The notes: generated by a model not told the origin, from the letters alone. DNA of 64,000 nt from Christiangramia sp. OXR-203 (GCF_034372165.1 NZ_CP139698.1:3286001-3350000); one strand, 5' to 3'; shown: positions 44,929 to 54,793, numbered from the stretch's first letter. Numbers and translations: made by a program.

Positions 44929-47900
44929 TTAAAATTTCAGATTAATTCCTAGCATATAAATTCTTGGCACTGGATAGAATCCCTGGTCTATACCACCACC
45001 AATTGGAGCTCCATTAGAAGCTGAAGGATCATACCCGCTGTATTCTGTAAGCGTAAATGCATTATTTACTGAAGCATATACTCTAAACTTCTCTACACCA
45101 GTATTTGCAATAAGATCTGAATCCAGTGTGTACCCAACCTGTACATTTTGTAATCTCAGGTAAGAACCGTCTTCTACGAAGAAATCTGAAAACTGGTTGT
45201 TGCTGGTAGCACCAACGGTCACTCTTGGGAAGCTATCTGTCGTTCCTGGTCCAGTCCATCTACCTAAGAAAGCATTAGTTCTATTCGTATTTGGCTGATT
45301 TCTTTCAAAGTTTCTTACGATCTCATTTCCGAGGGAAGCAAAAGCATATGCGTTAAAATCCCAGTTCTTGAAGGTGAACCCAATATTTGCACCCATGGTA
45401 AGGTCTGGAATTGGATCTCCAATATCTGTTCTATCATCACTATCAATAACTCCGTCACCGTTTTGATCTACAAAACGAATATCTCCTGGTGCAGCGTTCG
45501 CTTGCGTTGCAGCAGCATCAACTTCTGCTTGCGTCTGGAAAATTCCATTGGTTTCTAATCCATAGAAATATCCAATAGGTTTTCCTGGCTCCATTCTGGA
45601 TGGTGGTTCCTGTCCTATTCCAAAAACTCCTCCGGGAATGAGTCCACTTTCACTATTTACGTAAAGCACTTCATTTCTAAGAGCTGTAAGGTTATAGTTT
45701 ACATTAAACTTAAAATTATCATTTACAACCTGGTTATATCCAATAGAGAATTCAAGTCCCTCGTTTTCAACTCCTCCACCATTTACAAACGGTGCAGAAG
45801 ATCCAGGAGCAGCAACTCCTAAAATTCCTGATACCTGCGGAATCACAAGAAGGTCTTCGGTTTTCTTTTTAAAATAATCGATAGTAACATCAATACTGGA
45901 ATTGAAGAACCTGGCGTCAAGTCCAATATCAAGTGTCTTCTGTTTTTCCCATTTAATTTCAGGGTTTCCCAGAGCACCACTTGCCTTTCCGAAGATAATT
46001 TCATCATTAAATACATAAGCACCTTCACCGTTCAGTAGAGAGGCATATCTAAAAGCAGGAATTCTATCATTTCCAATGATCCCGTAACTACCTCTTAATT
46101 TTAAGAAATTTAAAGTACCGTTGTCATTAATAAAATCTTCATCTGAAATTACCCAACCTACAGAGGCAGATGGGAACCATCCAAATTTGTTTTCAGGACC
46201 AAAAGCAGTCGAACCATCACGTCTTATCAAACCAGAGAATAAATATTTTCCCTCATAGTCATATTGAACACGTGTGAAGTAAGACAATAATCTAGTATCG
46301 AAAGTATCTCCCCCATTCTGATAGTTATCTACAACTTCCGCAGCATTTGAAACTCTCGCCGCGTCATATTCATTAGATGGAAGTTCAAATCCTGTTAAAG
46401 AGGCAAGATCTCCGGTAGTTTTAAAAACAGACATACCCAATAACCACTTAAGATTATGATCACCAAAGCTGTCATTATAGGTTAAGAAGTTATCCCAGGT
46501 ATAATCTCTATAGATCTCAAAGTTCTCTGTTACATTATTACGGTCTACGTTGAAAACCTTTCCAGAACCATAGAAAACCTCTGGAGAGAAATATCTTCCA
46601 TCAACTTCAGAATAGTTGAACTGGAATTGAGTCTTCGCAGTTAATTTATCCCAAATAGTATATTCCAGTCCACCAACACCACTAATTTTATCTACACGTG
46701 TATCATTGAAAGCGTTGTTGATCTGAGCAAGTGGATTGACAACTTCATTTCCAAGCCCTTCAGCCAGAGAGAAATTTCCATCAGCATCACGCACAGGAAT
46801 ATTCGGATTCATGTTCACCGCATTGAAAAGTACAGACCCAAGTGCATTTTCAGCTAAAGTCTTACGGTTACTATTAGTATAGATCCCGGATAAATTAAGT
46901 TTCAGGTTATCTATGATTTCAAGATTATAATTTACACGCCCTGTAAAACGATCATAATTAGACTTGCTTCCACCAACAATACCATCCTGGTTAAAGTAGG
47001 AAGCTCCAAAAGAATACTTTGATCGATCTCCACCACCAGAAATATTCAGGTTCATATCAGACATTGGCGCTGTTGTAAAAACCTCATCCTGATAATCTGT
47101 CCCTTCACCAAGGTTTCTATAATTTGGGTAAGGAGGATTTTGACCAGCGGCTGCGTAAGCTTCGTTAACGATTACTGCATATTCGGTTGCATTCAAAGCA
47201 GGTAATCTTCGTGTAGTTTGCTGAACACCTGTATAAGCATCAAATTCAACCTGAAGATCTGCATTGTATGAACCTGTTTTAGTAGTAATAAGAATTACCC
47301 CGTTGGCAGCTCTAACACCATAAATACCAGCAGTTGCATCTTTCAACACATTAATGCTTTCAATATCATTTGGGTTAATAACACTAAGGTCTTCGATCAC
47401 GTTACCATCAACCAGGATCAGAGGTCGGTTATCACCATTGGTACTTATACCTCTAATATTAATTGTGGAAGCACTTCCTGGAGAACCTGAAGTAGAGGTG
47501 ATATTCACCCCTGCTACTCTACCCTGTAAGGCCTGTTCAACTCGTGCCGGGTTCAAATCCTCTATGGTTTCTGAACCTACCACACTTACCGCACCGGTTA
47601 TTTCCTTTCTTGACTGAGTACCATACCCAATCACTACTACTTCATTTAATGCTTCTGAATCTGTTTGAAGCGTTACATTGATCGTTTGTTGATCATTCAC
47701 TGTAATTTCCTGGGTTTGAAAACCTAAATAACTGAACTGAAGTACATCTCCAGAGGAGATATTCTGTACCGTATAATTTCCGTCAAAATCTGTAGTAGTA
47801 CCTCTTGACTCATTTTTTACGATCACATTTACTCCCAGTAAAGGCATTTTGTTCTCATCGGTGATAGTTCCGCTAACCGAAAACGATTGCGCGTAAGCAC

Positions 47901-47949
47901 CGAAAAACCCGCTTAGAAATACAATCAAAAGACAGGTAAATTTCCTCAT
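44929..47949 (-). CDS. susC: SusC/RagA family TonB-linked outer-membrane transporter
   Basis: TonB-dependent transporter that imports glycan oligosaccharides with SusD. 1006 residues. Signal peptide (cleaved after about Ala20), a carboxypeptidase-regulatory-like domain with LLGVNVIVKNESRGTTTDFDG and VLQFSYLGFQTQEI, the SusC box NEVVVIGYGTQSRKEITGAVS near 107, and a plug with GRVAGVNITSTSGSPGSASTINIRG and NDIESINVLKDATAGIYG. The last ~750 residues are barrel strands and the protein ends in a Phe (MLGINLKF). No obvious N-terminal signalling domain of the FecR type, so regulation probably lies elsewhere. First gene of the laminarin operon. Confidence 0.97.
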   Translation of the reverse strand: MRKFTCLLIVFLSGFFGAYAQSFSVSGTITDENKMPLLGVNVIVKNESRGTTTDFDGNYTVQNISSGDVLQFSYLGFQTQEITVNDQQTINVTLQTDSEALNEVVVIGYGTQSRKEITGAVSVVGSETIEDLNPARVEQALQGRVAGVNITSTSGSPGSASTINIRGISTNGDNRPLILVDGNVIEDLSVINPNDIESINVLKDATAGIYGVRAANGVILITTKTGSYNADLQVEFDAYTGVQQTTRRLPALNATEYAVIVNEAYAAAGQNPPYPNYRNLGEGTDYQDEVFTTAPMSDMNLNISGGGDRSKYSFGASYFNQDGIVGGSKSNYDRFTGRVNYNLEIIDNLKLNLSGIYTNSNRKTLAENALGSVLFNAVNMNPNIPVRDADGNFSLAEGLGNEVVNPLAQINNAFNDTRVDKISGVGGLEYTIWDKLTAKTQFQFNYSEVDGRYFSPEVFYGSGKVFNVDRNNVTENFEIYRDYTWDNFLTYNDSFGDHNLKWLLGMSVFKTTGDLASLTGFELPSNEYDAARVSNAAEVVDNYQNGGDTFDTRLLSYFTRVQYDYEGKYLFSGLIRRDGSTAFGPENKFGWFPSASVGWVISDEDFINDNGTLNFLKLRGSYGIIGNDRIPAFRYASLLNGEGAYVFNDEIIFGKASGALGNPEIKWEKQKTLDIGLDARFFNSSIDVTIDYFKKKTEDLLVIPQVSGILGVAAPGSSAPFVNGGGVENEGLEFSIGYNQVVNDNFKFNVNYNLTALRNEVLYVNSESGLIPGGVFGIGQEPPSRMEPGKPIGYFYGLETNGIFQTQAEVDAAATQANAAPGDIRFVDQNGDGVIDSDDRTDIGDPIPDLTMGANIGFTFKNWDFNAYAFASLGNEIVRNFERNQPNTNRTNAFLGRWTGPGTTDSFPRVTVGATSNNQFSDFFVEDGSYLRLQNVQVGYTLDSDLIANTGVEKFRVYASVNNAFTLTEYSGYDPSASNGAPIGGGIDQGFYPVPRIYMLGINLKF

Positions 47950-47996
47950 GTGTTTTAAAATTAAATTTGCTTTTACAATATATTAACATGAAGTGC

Positions 47997-48191
47997 GTAG
48001 AGAGGATTTTCAACCTTTACAAAATATCTACAATTATAGATTTATCAATTTTAAGCGCCTCAAATTACAGAAATCGCAATAAGGATAGGCGTTAGATGCC
48101 ATTTTCAAGAACAGTAGCTAAGGTGTTAAAATTTAGGAATTTAAGCGAATGTAGAGGTAATGTAGAGTTATTTTCTACAGTTGTAAAGGTT
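47997..48191. promoter_or_regulatory. TGTAGA/TCTACA motif cluster in the susC promoter region
   Basis: In the 240-bp gap between the regulator and susC: GTAGAG at 47997-48002, TCTACA at 48027-48032 (inside the near-palindrome TCTACAATTATAGA), TGTAGAG at 48150-48156 and again at 48161-48167 (11-bp period), and TCTACA at 48174-48179. Also AACCTTTACAA (48012-48022) is inverted as TTGTAAAGGTT (48181-48191), the second arm touching the regulator stop. A good TAnnTTTG was not found on the minus strand. It is the most likely binding region for the adjacent regulator. Confidence 0.55.
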
Positions 48192-51030
48192 ATAGAGAAA
48201 GAATATATTCGGTTAAATTTGTTTCCCGGTCAAGATCCATCTTCTTACGCAAACGATATCGTTTAATTTCTACACTTTTCACCGAAATATTTAAAAGAGG
48301 AGCAATTTCTTTAGAGCTAAGATTTAGTCTCAAATAGGCACATAATTTGAGATCGTTGGAAGTAAGTTCCGGATGTTTTGATTTAATCTTTTTGAAAAAG
48401 TCTTTATCAGCATTGCTAAATGCTTTTTTGAAGAATTTCCAGTTGTCTTCTTCGCTAATGTCCTTATCGATGGTATTAATTACCGATTGTACTTTTCCGG
48501 TTTTTTCGTATTCCTTCAGTTGATCTTTAATCTTGGTTAGAAACTCGTTCTTCTTGATCAGGCTCATGGTAGTTACCGCAAGTTCCCGGTTTTTACCTGC
48601 CATATCCTGTTCCAGTTTCTCATTTTGCAACTTGATGATTTCCTTTTCGGCCTCAAGATTCTTCAGTTTGAGTGCGCGTTCATTTTCTGCCAGGTATTTT
48701 CGATGATGTCTCCTGTTCATTAAATGAACCGCATAAAGAATAAGCAGAAAGATCAGGACATGTAAAATGATGGCGCCAGTACTTAAATAGAAAGGTCTCT
48801 CTACGGTAAATGATATGATTGCAGGTTCAGTTTCAGAATTACCAACCCGGGCTTTAACCTCAAAAATGTAATCCTCGAAATTCAGATTTTCGTAAGACAC
48901 TTCATGTTCTTCACTCCATGTACTCCAGTTTGAAGAAAGACCAACGAGACGGTAACTGTATTTGGTGTTGGTGTATTTTTTGAAGATCGGCGCGCTAAAC
49001 TCAAATTTGAGGTTATTACGACGGAATGGAAGTTCTATCTCTTCCGAAGAATTTAAAGAAACTCCGAGTGAATCTACAGAGCTTGCTGTAATTCGATCTA
49101 CGCTGATCTCGAAATCCTCAAAATCCAAATCTGCCGCTGTATCATCAAAGCTTACATAACCATTGGCAACTCCAAGTAAATACCTGTCATTATTTAATTT
49201 ATTAATGTTCTCATACCCTACCGCAATATTCCTATAGTCCTGGTCAATAAAAATATAGTCAAGCTGGTAATCACTGCCAATTCCCTCAGGCTCAATTGAA
49301 AAAATACCTTCTTCGGAAAACCCCCATAGAACATCATCTTCCTCCACGATCATTCTACCGGAAACCCTTTCCACATCGCTTACCAGATGATTTAAAGAAT
49401 TATCCAGATCGAATCGATCTTCAACCTGATCAAATTTGTAAATATTGGCGAGGCTACTATAATATAAACTATCATTGAAATGAAATACTCCGGAAGTTAT
49501 TCCAGATTCCTCTTCAAACTTGTAGTTGATGGTATTAGAAGCAGCGCTTAGCGAATCGTTAAGCTGAAGATTAAAAACTCCTTTATGCTCATTACCTATC
49601 CAGATACTGAGATTCTTATCAACCACAATACTTTTGGAGGAATGTGGAAAGTTATTCAGCATAGGCAGATCTTCAAACCCTGAATCCTCTTTCCGTAGAA
49701 AACTGATTCCATTATAATGTCCCTGTATATAGAGGTCCTCCTTATACTTCTTAACGATCCAGGTTCCTAGCCGCTCGCTGATCTTATCTGCAGTGGCGCC
49801 TTCAATCAGGAACGTCCCACTATTATGGCCACAAAACAGATTACCGTCGATCTCATCCAGAAACCAGACCTGTCCATTAGTTCCTGGTATTAGCTGAAAT
49901 TCTTCGGAATCATCCTCTTTGACATATAGTCCCTGGTTTGTGCCCAGGTATAACAAATCGTCTTTTTTATATGAATCGTAGACTGAGCCAATTTTACCCC
50001 TGTTATCCTGAAAAGATCTAAATGTAGACCCAAGGTCAATAACGCTAATTCCGTAATCTAGTCCTGTCCATACATTGCCAGACTGATCAAGGTGCAAATC
50101 CAGGGTTGTATTATTTTGCAAAATATTATTCTGATCAAATCTACCAATGATCCTGCCATCCTGAGCGATCTCAATCACACCACTTCCTACTGTTCCCAGT
50201 ACTAGATTTCCATTATCAAGATCCAGTGCATCGAGCGCATTTGGTTTTCCAATATTATCACTAAGCTGTCCATAAAACTGTTCCAGCAAACCTGATCGCA
50301 TTTTATAAAATTCTGAATTCCCGGTAATCATGGAAAGCCCATCCTCGTCGAGATCGTATAAATGCATGATCGCAATATCTCCTAATTGCTCCCCGCTAAT
50401 GATTTGCCTGGGCTGGCCTTTTTCAAATTTGTACAATCCTTCGCCAACAAGCTGAAAGTAAAGTTCATCTTCAAAATTGAAAATATTGGAAACAGGTTTC
50501 CCTGTTGGATTAGCCATTTTCGTAACCTTATCACGTTCCAGGTCGTATAGATATATGCCTGCAAAACTTCTAAAAACAACCTGTCCATCTATATATTCAA
50601 TATCCCAGAATTGTTCGCCATCATTAAGATCAGGGAACTTTGAGATAAGACTTTGAAAAACCAGCTCTCCATTATTTCTTGGAGTCCAATATCCCGCTTC
50701 CATGTAAGCTCCCGTGAAGATTTTTTCTTTTACAACTTTTACAGATCTAACTATAGATTTATTGGGTACCGGGTATAATCTCCAACGCTCGCCATTATAT
50801 TCAAGCAAACCTGTGCTATTTGCGAAATACAGGTTCTTGTTATCAGCCTGGGAAATCATCCAGTTCTGATTGCCTGCGGAATAGTCATTGGGGCTGAAAT
50901 TGGTAACCGGAGGGAGTTCCTGCGCATATGTTTGCAGATCACATACTAAAAGTCCGCTAAGAATAAGCATGAACAGCATTCTTGAATGCTGGATCTCAAA
51001 AACATTAAACTTAAACTGAATCCTGAACAA
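48190..51030 (-). CDS. Propeller / Y_Y_Y membrane sensor with LuxR-type DNA-binding domain
   Basis: A 946-residue one-protein transmembrane regulator. Signal-like N-terminus (MLFMLILSGLLVCDLQTYAQ; ATG at 50979 is a possible alternative start). Residues ~40-640 form beta-propeller repeats of the two-component-regulator-propeller type (for example LYFANSTGLLEYNGERW, NVWTGLDYGISVIDL). Next is a Y_Y_Y domain (NTKYSYRLVGLSSNWSTWS), one transmembrane helix near 745-766, a coiled coil, and a LuxR-type helix-turn-helix near 885-940 (LTSNDLKLCAYLRLNLSSKEIAPLLNIS, SVKSVEIKRYRLRKKM). There is no histidine kinase or receiver, so it differs from hybrid HTCS regulators. Position suggests control of the laminarin operon. 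Confidence 0.92.
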   Translation of the reverse strand: MFRIQFKFNVFEIQHSRMLFMLILSGLLVCDLQTYAQELPPVTNFSPNDYSAGNQNWMISQADNKNLYFANSTGLLEYNGERWRLYPVPNKSIVRSVKVVKEKIFTGAYMEAGYWTPRNNGELVFQSLISKFPDLNDGEQFWDIEYIDGQVVFRSFAGIYLYDLERDKVTKMANPTGKPVSNIFNFEDELYFQLVGEGLYKFEKGQPRQIISGEQLGDIAIMHLYDLDEDGLSMITGNSEFYKMRSGLLEQFYGQLSDNIGKPNALDALDLDNGNLVLGTVGSGVIEIAQDGRIIGRFDQNNILQNNTTLDLHLDQSGNVWTGLDYGISVIDLGSTFRSFQDNRGKIGSVYDSYKKDDLLYLGTNQGLYVKEDDSEEFQLIPGTNGQVWFLDEIDGNLFCGHNSGTFLIEGATADKISERLGTWIVKKYKEDLYIQGHYNGISFLRKEDSGFEDLPMLNNFPHSSKSIVVDKNLSIWIGNEHKGVFNLQLNDSLSAASNTINYKFEEESGITSGVFHFNDSLYYSSLANIYKFDQVEDRFDLDNSLNHLVSDVERVSGRMIVEEDDVLWGFSEEGIFSIEPEGIGSDYQLDYIFIDQDYRNIAVGYENINKLNNDRYLLGVANGYVSFDDTAADLDFEDFEISVDRITASSVDSLGVSLNSSEEIELPFRRNNLKFEFSAPIFKKYTNTKYSYRLVGLSSNWSTWSEEHEVSYENLNFEDYIFEVKARVGNSETEPAIISFTVERPFYLSTGAIILHVLIFLLILYAVHLMNRRHHRKYLAENERALKLKNLEAEKEIIKLQNEKLEQDMAGKNRELAVTTMSLIKKNEFLTKIKDQLKEYEKTGKVQSVINTIDKDISEEDNWKFFKKAFSNADKDFFKKIKSKHPELTSNDLKLCAYLRLNLSSKEIAPLLNISVKSVEIKRYRLRKKMDLDRETNLTEYILSL

Positions 51031-51178
51031 TTGCAGATAAACCTTAATTAGTAAAAATTTTAGGAGTGGTTGTTAAAGTATTATAAAGAGCTATGACATC
51101 CTAAATTAAATGAATTTTTTTGAAGGTTATTAGCAGAATACTACTACTATACTGAATTCAATCAAACTCCTACCTTCA

Positions 51179-54100
51179 ATGAGCATAATTACTAAACTAA
51201 CCCTACAAACACAAGTCGGCAGCAAAACTTTATTTCTTGGAATTCTATTCGCATTTCTTGGAAATATGACCGGATATTCTCAAACGAATTCGAAAGAGGT
51301 CGTGCATTCTGTTTATGTCACTTCCAATACAGGACTTCGTTCTAATGAAGATAATAAGCAAATACTCGATCAAATCGTAAAGTCCTCCCAGGCAGGTGAA
51401 TCTAACAGTTTGGTGATGGTCGGGAATATCGTACCACAAAGCGGGTTTCCAGATAAGGATAACGGACGTTCTCAGGTGGAAACAGATTTAAAGAAAAATC
51501 TGCTGGATAAGATTAAAGATTTTAACGGAAAGATCATTTATACCCCTGGCTATAATGAATGGCAGGAAGACGCTCCAGATAACATCGATGACCTGGAATC
51601 CTTCTTACAGGATACCCTGGAATCTGATTTCTGGCCAAATGATGGTTGCCCAATTGAGAGTGAAAGCCTTAGTGACGATGTGCAGCTTATAATGATAGAT
51701 TCTCAATGGTATATCGAAAACTGGGATGATCATCCTTATATCAATAACAAATGTGAGATCAAAACAAGGCTTCAGTTTCTGGATGAATTTAATGATGAAT
51801 TAGAGGATAGCCAGAGAAAAACAGTTCTTGTAGCTGTTCATCATCCTGCGATGACGCAAACCAAAATTGGATTTTTAGAAAAGATGTTAGGTCATGGTAC
51901 CCAAACAAGTCGCAATCCGCAGCTAAAAAAACTGATGGGTAGTCTCGAAGCGCTTGCCAGACAATATAATGATGTCATTTTCCTTTCAGGTAAAGATAAA
52001 AATCTTCAGTTCGTACATGATGACGGGATCGAACAGATCATTACTGGGGTCACTAAAGAAATTGAGAAGGCGAGACCAGATAAAGAAGAAGGTGATTTTG
52101 TAAGTTATGAACTCGGTTATGCCAAGATCAATATCTACAAGAACGGGGCATCAAACGTAGAATATTTCTCGGTTTCCCCAGAAGGTGAAAAACAGATCTA
52201 CAGTTACGAAATGGCGAGGGAACGACCAACTCTAGACGAAGTAGAATGGCCAGATACCAAATTAGGTAAAACTACTACCACTTCTGTTTACACTGAAGAA
52301 GAAACCAATAAGGACGGACTTTACAAAGCACTGTGGGGAGAACATTACAGATCTCTATACAGTAAAAAATTTGAATTCCCTGTTCTTTATTTAGACACTA
52401 TTCCGGGGAATATGAAAGTACTGGGTGCCGGAGGTGGACATCAATCAAGATCGCTGGGATTCATTGATGACGATGGACACGAATATACTTTGAGAGCTTT
52501 GAAGAAAAGTGCACTTCAGTTTTTGCAGACTACCGTGATCACAAATCACTATGTTGAAGATTATTTAGAAAACACGGTAGCTGAACGATATGTACAGGAT
52601 TTTTACACTACAGCTTTTCCTTACGGTACTTTCCCGGCAGGAAAATTTATGGACGAACTTAATATTTTCCACCCGAATTCTGAACTTTACTATGTTCCTA
52701 AACAGGAAGCATTAGGGGTTTATAATGAGGAATATGGTGACGAACTATATATGTTCGAAGCACATATTGGAGGAGAAAACAAAGATCTACCAATTTTTGA
52801 TGGAGCTGAAGATATCCTGAACTCATCAGATCTACTTCTGGAAATGCAGGAATCAAAAGATGCTTATGTAGATGAAGAGATCTACATTAGAGCAAGGCTT
52901 CTCGACATGTTCCTGGGTGACTGGGATAGACATGAAGGACAATACGAATGGGCAGAATTCGAGGACGAAGAAGGTATGAAAAGATATGTGCCCATTGCAA
53001 AAGACCGTGACCAGGTATTTTCTAAAACTGATGGTTTTATACTATCCTTACTTCGTGTAGGTTTCCCTCAAATTAGAGCGATGGAACCATTTACAGAAAC
53101 TGTAAAAAGACCAAAATGGTTCAACCATGCTGGATATCCATTAGACAAAGCAGTAATTCGAGACAACAACTGGAATACCTGGAAGGAACAGGCTGAATAT
53201 CTTCAGAATACTCTTACAGATGAAGTTATTCAGGAAGCTTTCGATGTATTACCTGCAGATATAGCAGATGATGAATACGTAAAGGACATCAAAAGCACTC
53301 TTAAGGTAAGACGAGGGAACATGATGGAGATCGCACGTGAATACTACGATTACCTGGTGAAATTTGATATCTTCCTTGGAACCGAAGATGATGATGCTTT
53401 TCTTATCACTCATAAACCTGACGGAATTACGCAAATAGAGCTAACCAATGAAGATGGAAAAGTAGTTGCTCAAAAAACTTACGATAGTGAGGAGACCAAA
53501 GAAGTATGGATCTATGGACTTGATGGTGATGATGAATTTAAGATCGTAGGTGAAGGTTCTTCTCTAGTAAAACTAAAAGTTATTGGTGGCGAAGAGAATG
53601 ATATTTATGACTTTCAGAATACAAAAAAGGCAAAACTTTACGATTACAAGAGTAAGGATAACACCATAAAAACTTCAGGTGCAAATAAAATGCTTGTAGA
53701 CTCTTACGATATCAATAACTACGATCCTAAAAAGAGAAAAAGTAACCAATTCACCTTTTTTCCTAGTGCCGACTTTAACTCAGACCAGGGATTCAGCTTA
53801 GGGGTTAAAAATACATTTACTACCTATGGTTTGGTTCGTAATCCATTTACATCTCAACATAATCTCTCTGCAAACTACTATTTTGCGACCCAAGGATTTG
53901 ATGTTGGCTACTATGGCGAATTCGCAAACGTATTCTATAAATGGAATTTAGGAGTAGATGCCTATTATTCAAGTCCGAATTTTGTGATTAACTATTTTGG
54001 AACAGGAAATGATACAGAGTATGATGACGACGATGTTTCCAGGGATTTCAACAGGGTGAAAATTGAACAATGGAGAATTGCACCTTCACTTATATATAGA

Positions 54101-54793
54101 AAGAACAATAATGTATTCTTCAGTATTAAACCAATGATCGAATCGAAGCAGGTTTCTTACGATGCAAATAGAATTGTAGCCGAAACTTTTGATCAGGATA
54201 ATGATGTTTTTGAAGAACAACTATACGCTGGTGCAGAGGTGAATTACAACTATTATAATAAGGATAGAGTTGCATTTCCATCAAGAGGGATTGAAGTGGA
54301 TCTAACCGCGGGTTATAAAAGCAATATTGATGAGTTTGACAATAAATTCGCTTACGTAAGACCTATGCTTTCTTTAAATTATCCATTACACGAAAGTGGT
54401 TTTGCGGCTATTGCGACAAAAATAGGTGGTGAAGCGATCCTGGGAGATGAGTACGAATTCTATCATGCGGCAACACTTGGCGGCGGAAATAGAAATACGC
54501 TTAGAGGTTATCGTAATGAACGTTTTAATGGCAAATACGCATTCTATCAGAATATTGATATTCGAAGTGGGATCGCTCAATTCAGAACTAATTTTATCCC
54601 AATTCGTATGGGAGCCAGCATTGGTTATGACTACGGTAGAGTTTGGGTAGATGATGATGATAGTAACGAATGGCATTCCAACGTGGGTGGATCGATCTTT
54701 ATCAACGCGTTCAAAGCCTTTACCGGAAACATTGGATACTATGTTGGGGACGAAGGAGGTCGTTTGAACTTCACCGTCAACTTTGACTTCTAG
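51179..54793 (+). CDS. Outer-membrane fusion: degenerate metallophosphoesterase, kinase-like segment, Omp85-type barrel
   Basis: A 1204-residue protein. Signal peptide to about residue 36 (LGNMTGYSQ). Residues ~43-330 follow the layout of calcineurin-like phosphoesterases, but the metal motifs are altered: GD becomes VGNIVP, GNHD becomes PGYNEW, GHxH becomes SGKDKNLQ; only VAVHHPAMT looks normal. Residues ~410-720 are kinase-like: Gly-rich GAGGGHQSRS with Lys442/443, then LGDWDRHEGQ (Asp583) and KDRDQVF (Asp609/Asp611), as in CotH/FAM20-type kinases. Residues ~880-1204 form an Omp85/surface-antigen barrel with GGGNRNTLRGYR (1101-1112) and terminal NFDF. The domains are read directly; the kinase idea is inference. 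Divergent from the regulator gene. Confidence 0.78.
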   Translation: MSIITKLTLQTQVGSKTLFLGILFAFLGNMTGYSQTNSKEVVHSVYVTSNTGLRSNEDNKQILDQIVKSSQAGESNSLVMVGNIVPQSGFPDKDNGRSQVETDLKKNLLDKIKDFNGKIIYTPGYNEWQEDAPDNIDDLESFLQDTLESDFWPNDGCPIESESLSDDVQLIMIDSQWYIENWDDHPYINNKCEIKTRLQFLDEFNDELEDSQRKTVLVAVHHPAMTQTKIGFLEKMLGHGTQTSRNPQLKKLMGSLEALARQYNDVIFLSGKDKNLQFVHDDGIEQIITGVTKEIEKARPDKEEGDFVSYELGYAKINIYKNGASNVEYFSVSPEGEKQIYSYEMARERPTLDEVEWPDTKLGKTTTTSVYTEEETNKDGLYKALWGEHYRSLYSKKFEFPVLYLDTIPGNMKVLGAGGGHQSRSLGFIDDDGHEYTLRALKKSALQFLQTTVITNHYVEDYLENTVAERYVQDFYTTAFPYGTFPAGKFMDELNIFHPNSELYYVPKQEALGVYNEEYGDELYMFEAHIGGENKDLPIFDGAEDILNSSDLLLEMQESKDAYVDEEIYIRARLLDMFLGDWDRHEGQYEWAEFEDEEGMKRYVPIAKDRDQVFSKTDGFILSLLRVGFPQIRAMEPFTETVKRPKWFNHAGYPLDKAVIRDNNWNTWKEQAEYLQNTLTDEVIQEAFDVLPADIADDEYVKDIKSTLKVRRGNMMEIAREYYDYLVKFDIFLGTEDDDAFLITHKPDGITQIELTNEDGKVVAQKTYDSEETKEVWIYGLDGDDEFKIVGEGSSLVKLKVIGGEENDIYDFQNTKKAKLYDYKSKDNTIKTSGANKMLVDSYDINNYDPKKRKSNQFTFFPSADFNSDQGFSLGVKNTFTTYGLVRNPFTSQHNLSANYYFATQGFDVGYYGEFANVFYKWNLGVDAYYSSPNFVINYFGTGNDTEYDDDDVSRDFNRVKIEQWRIAPSLIYRKNNNVFFSIKPMIESKQVSYDANRIVAETFDQDNDVFEEQLYAGAEVNYNYYNKDRVAFPSRGIEVDLTAGYKSNIDEFDNKFAYVRPMLSLNYPLHESGFAAIATKIGGEAILGDEYEFYHAATLGGGNRNTLRGYRNERFNGKYAFYQNIDIRSGIAQFRTNFIPIRMGASIGYDYGRVWVDDDDSNEWHSNVGGSIFINAFKAFTGNIGYYVGDEGGRLNFTVNFDF

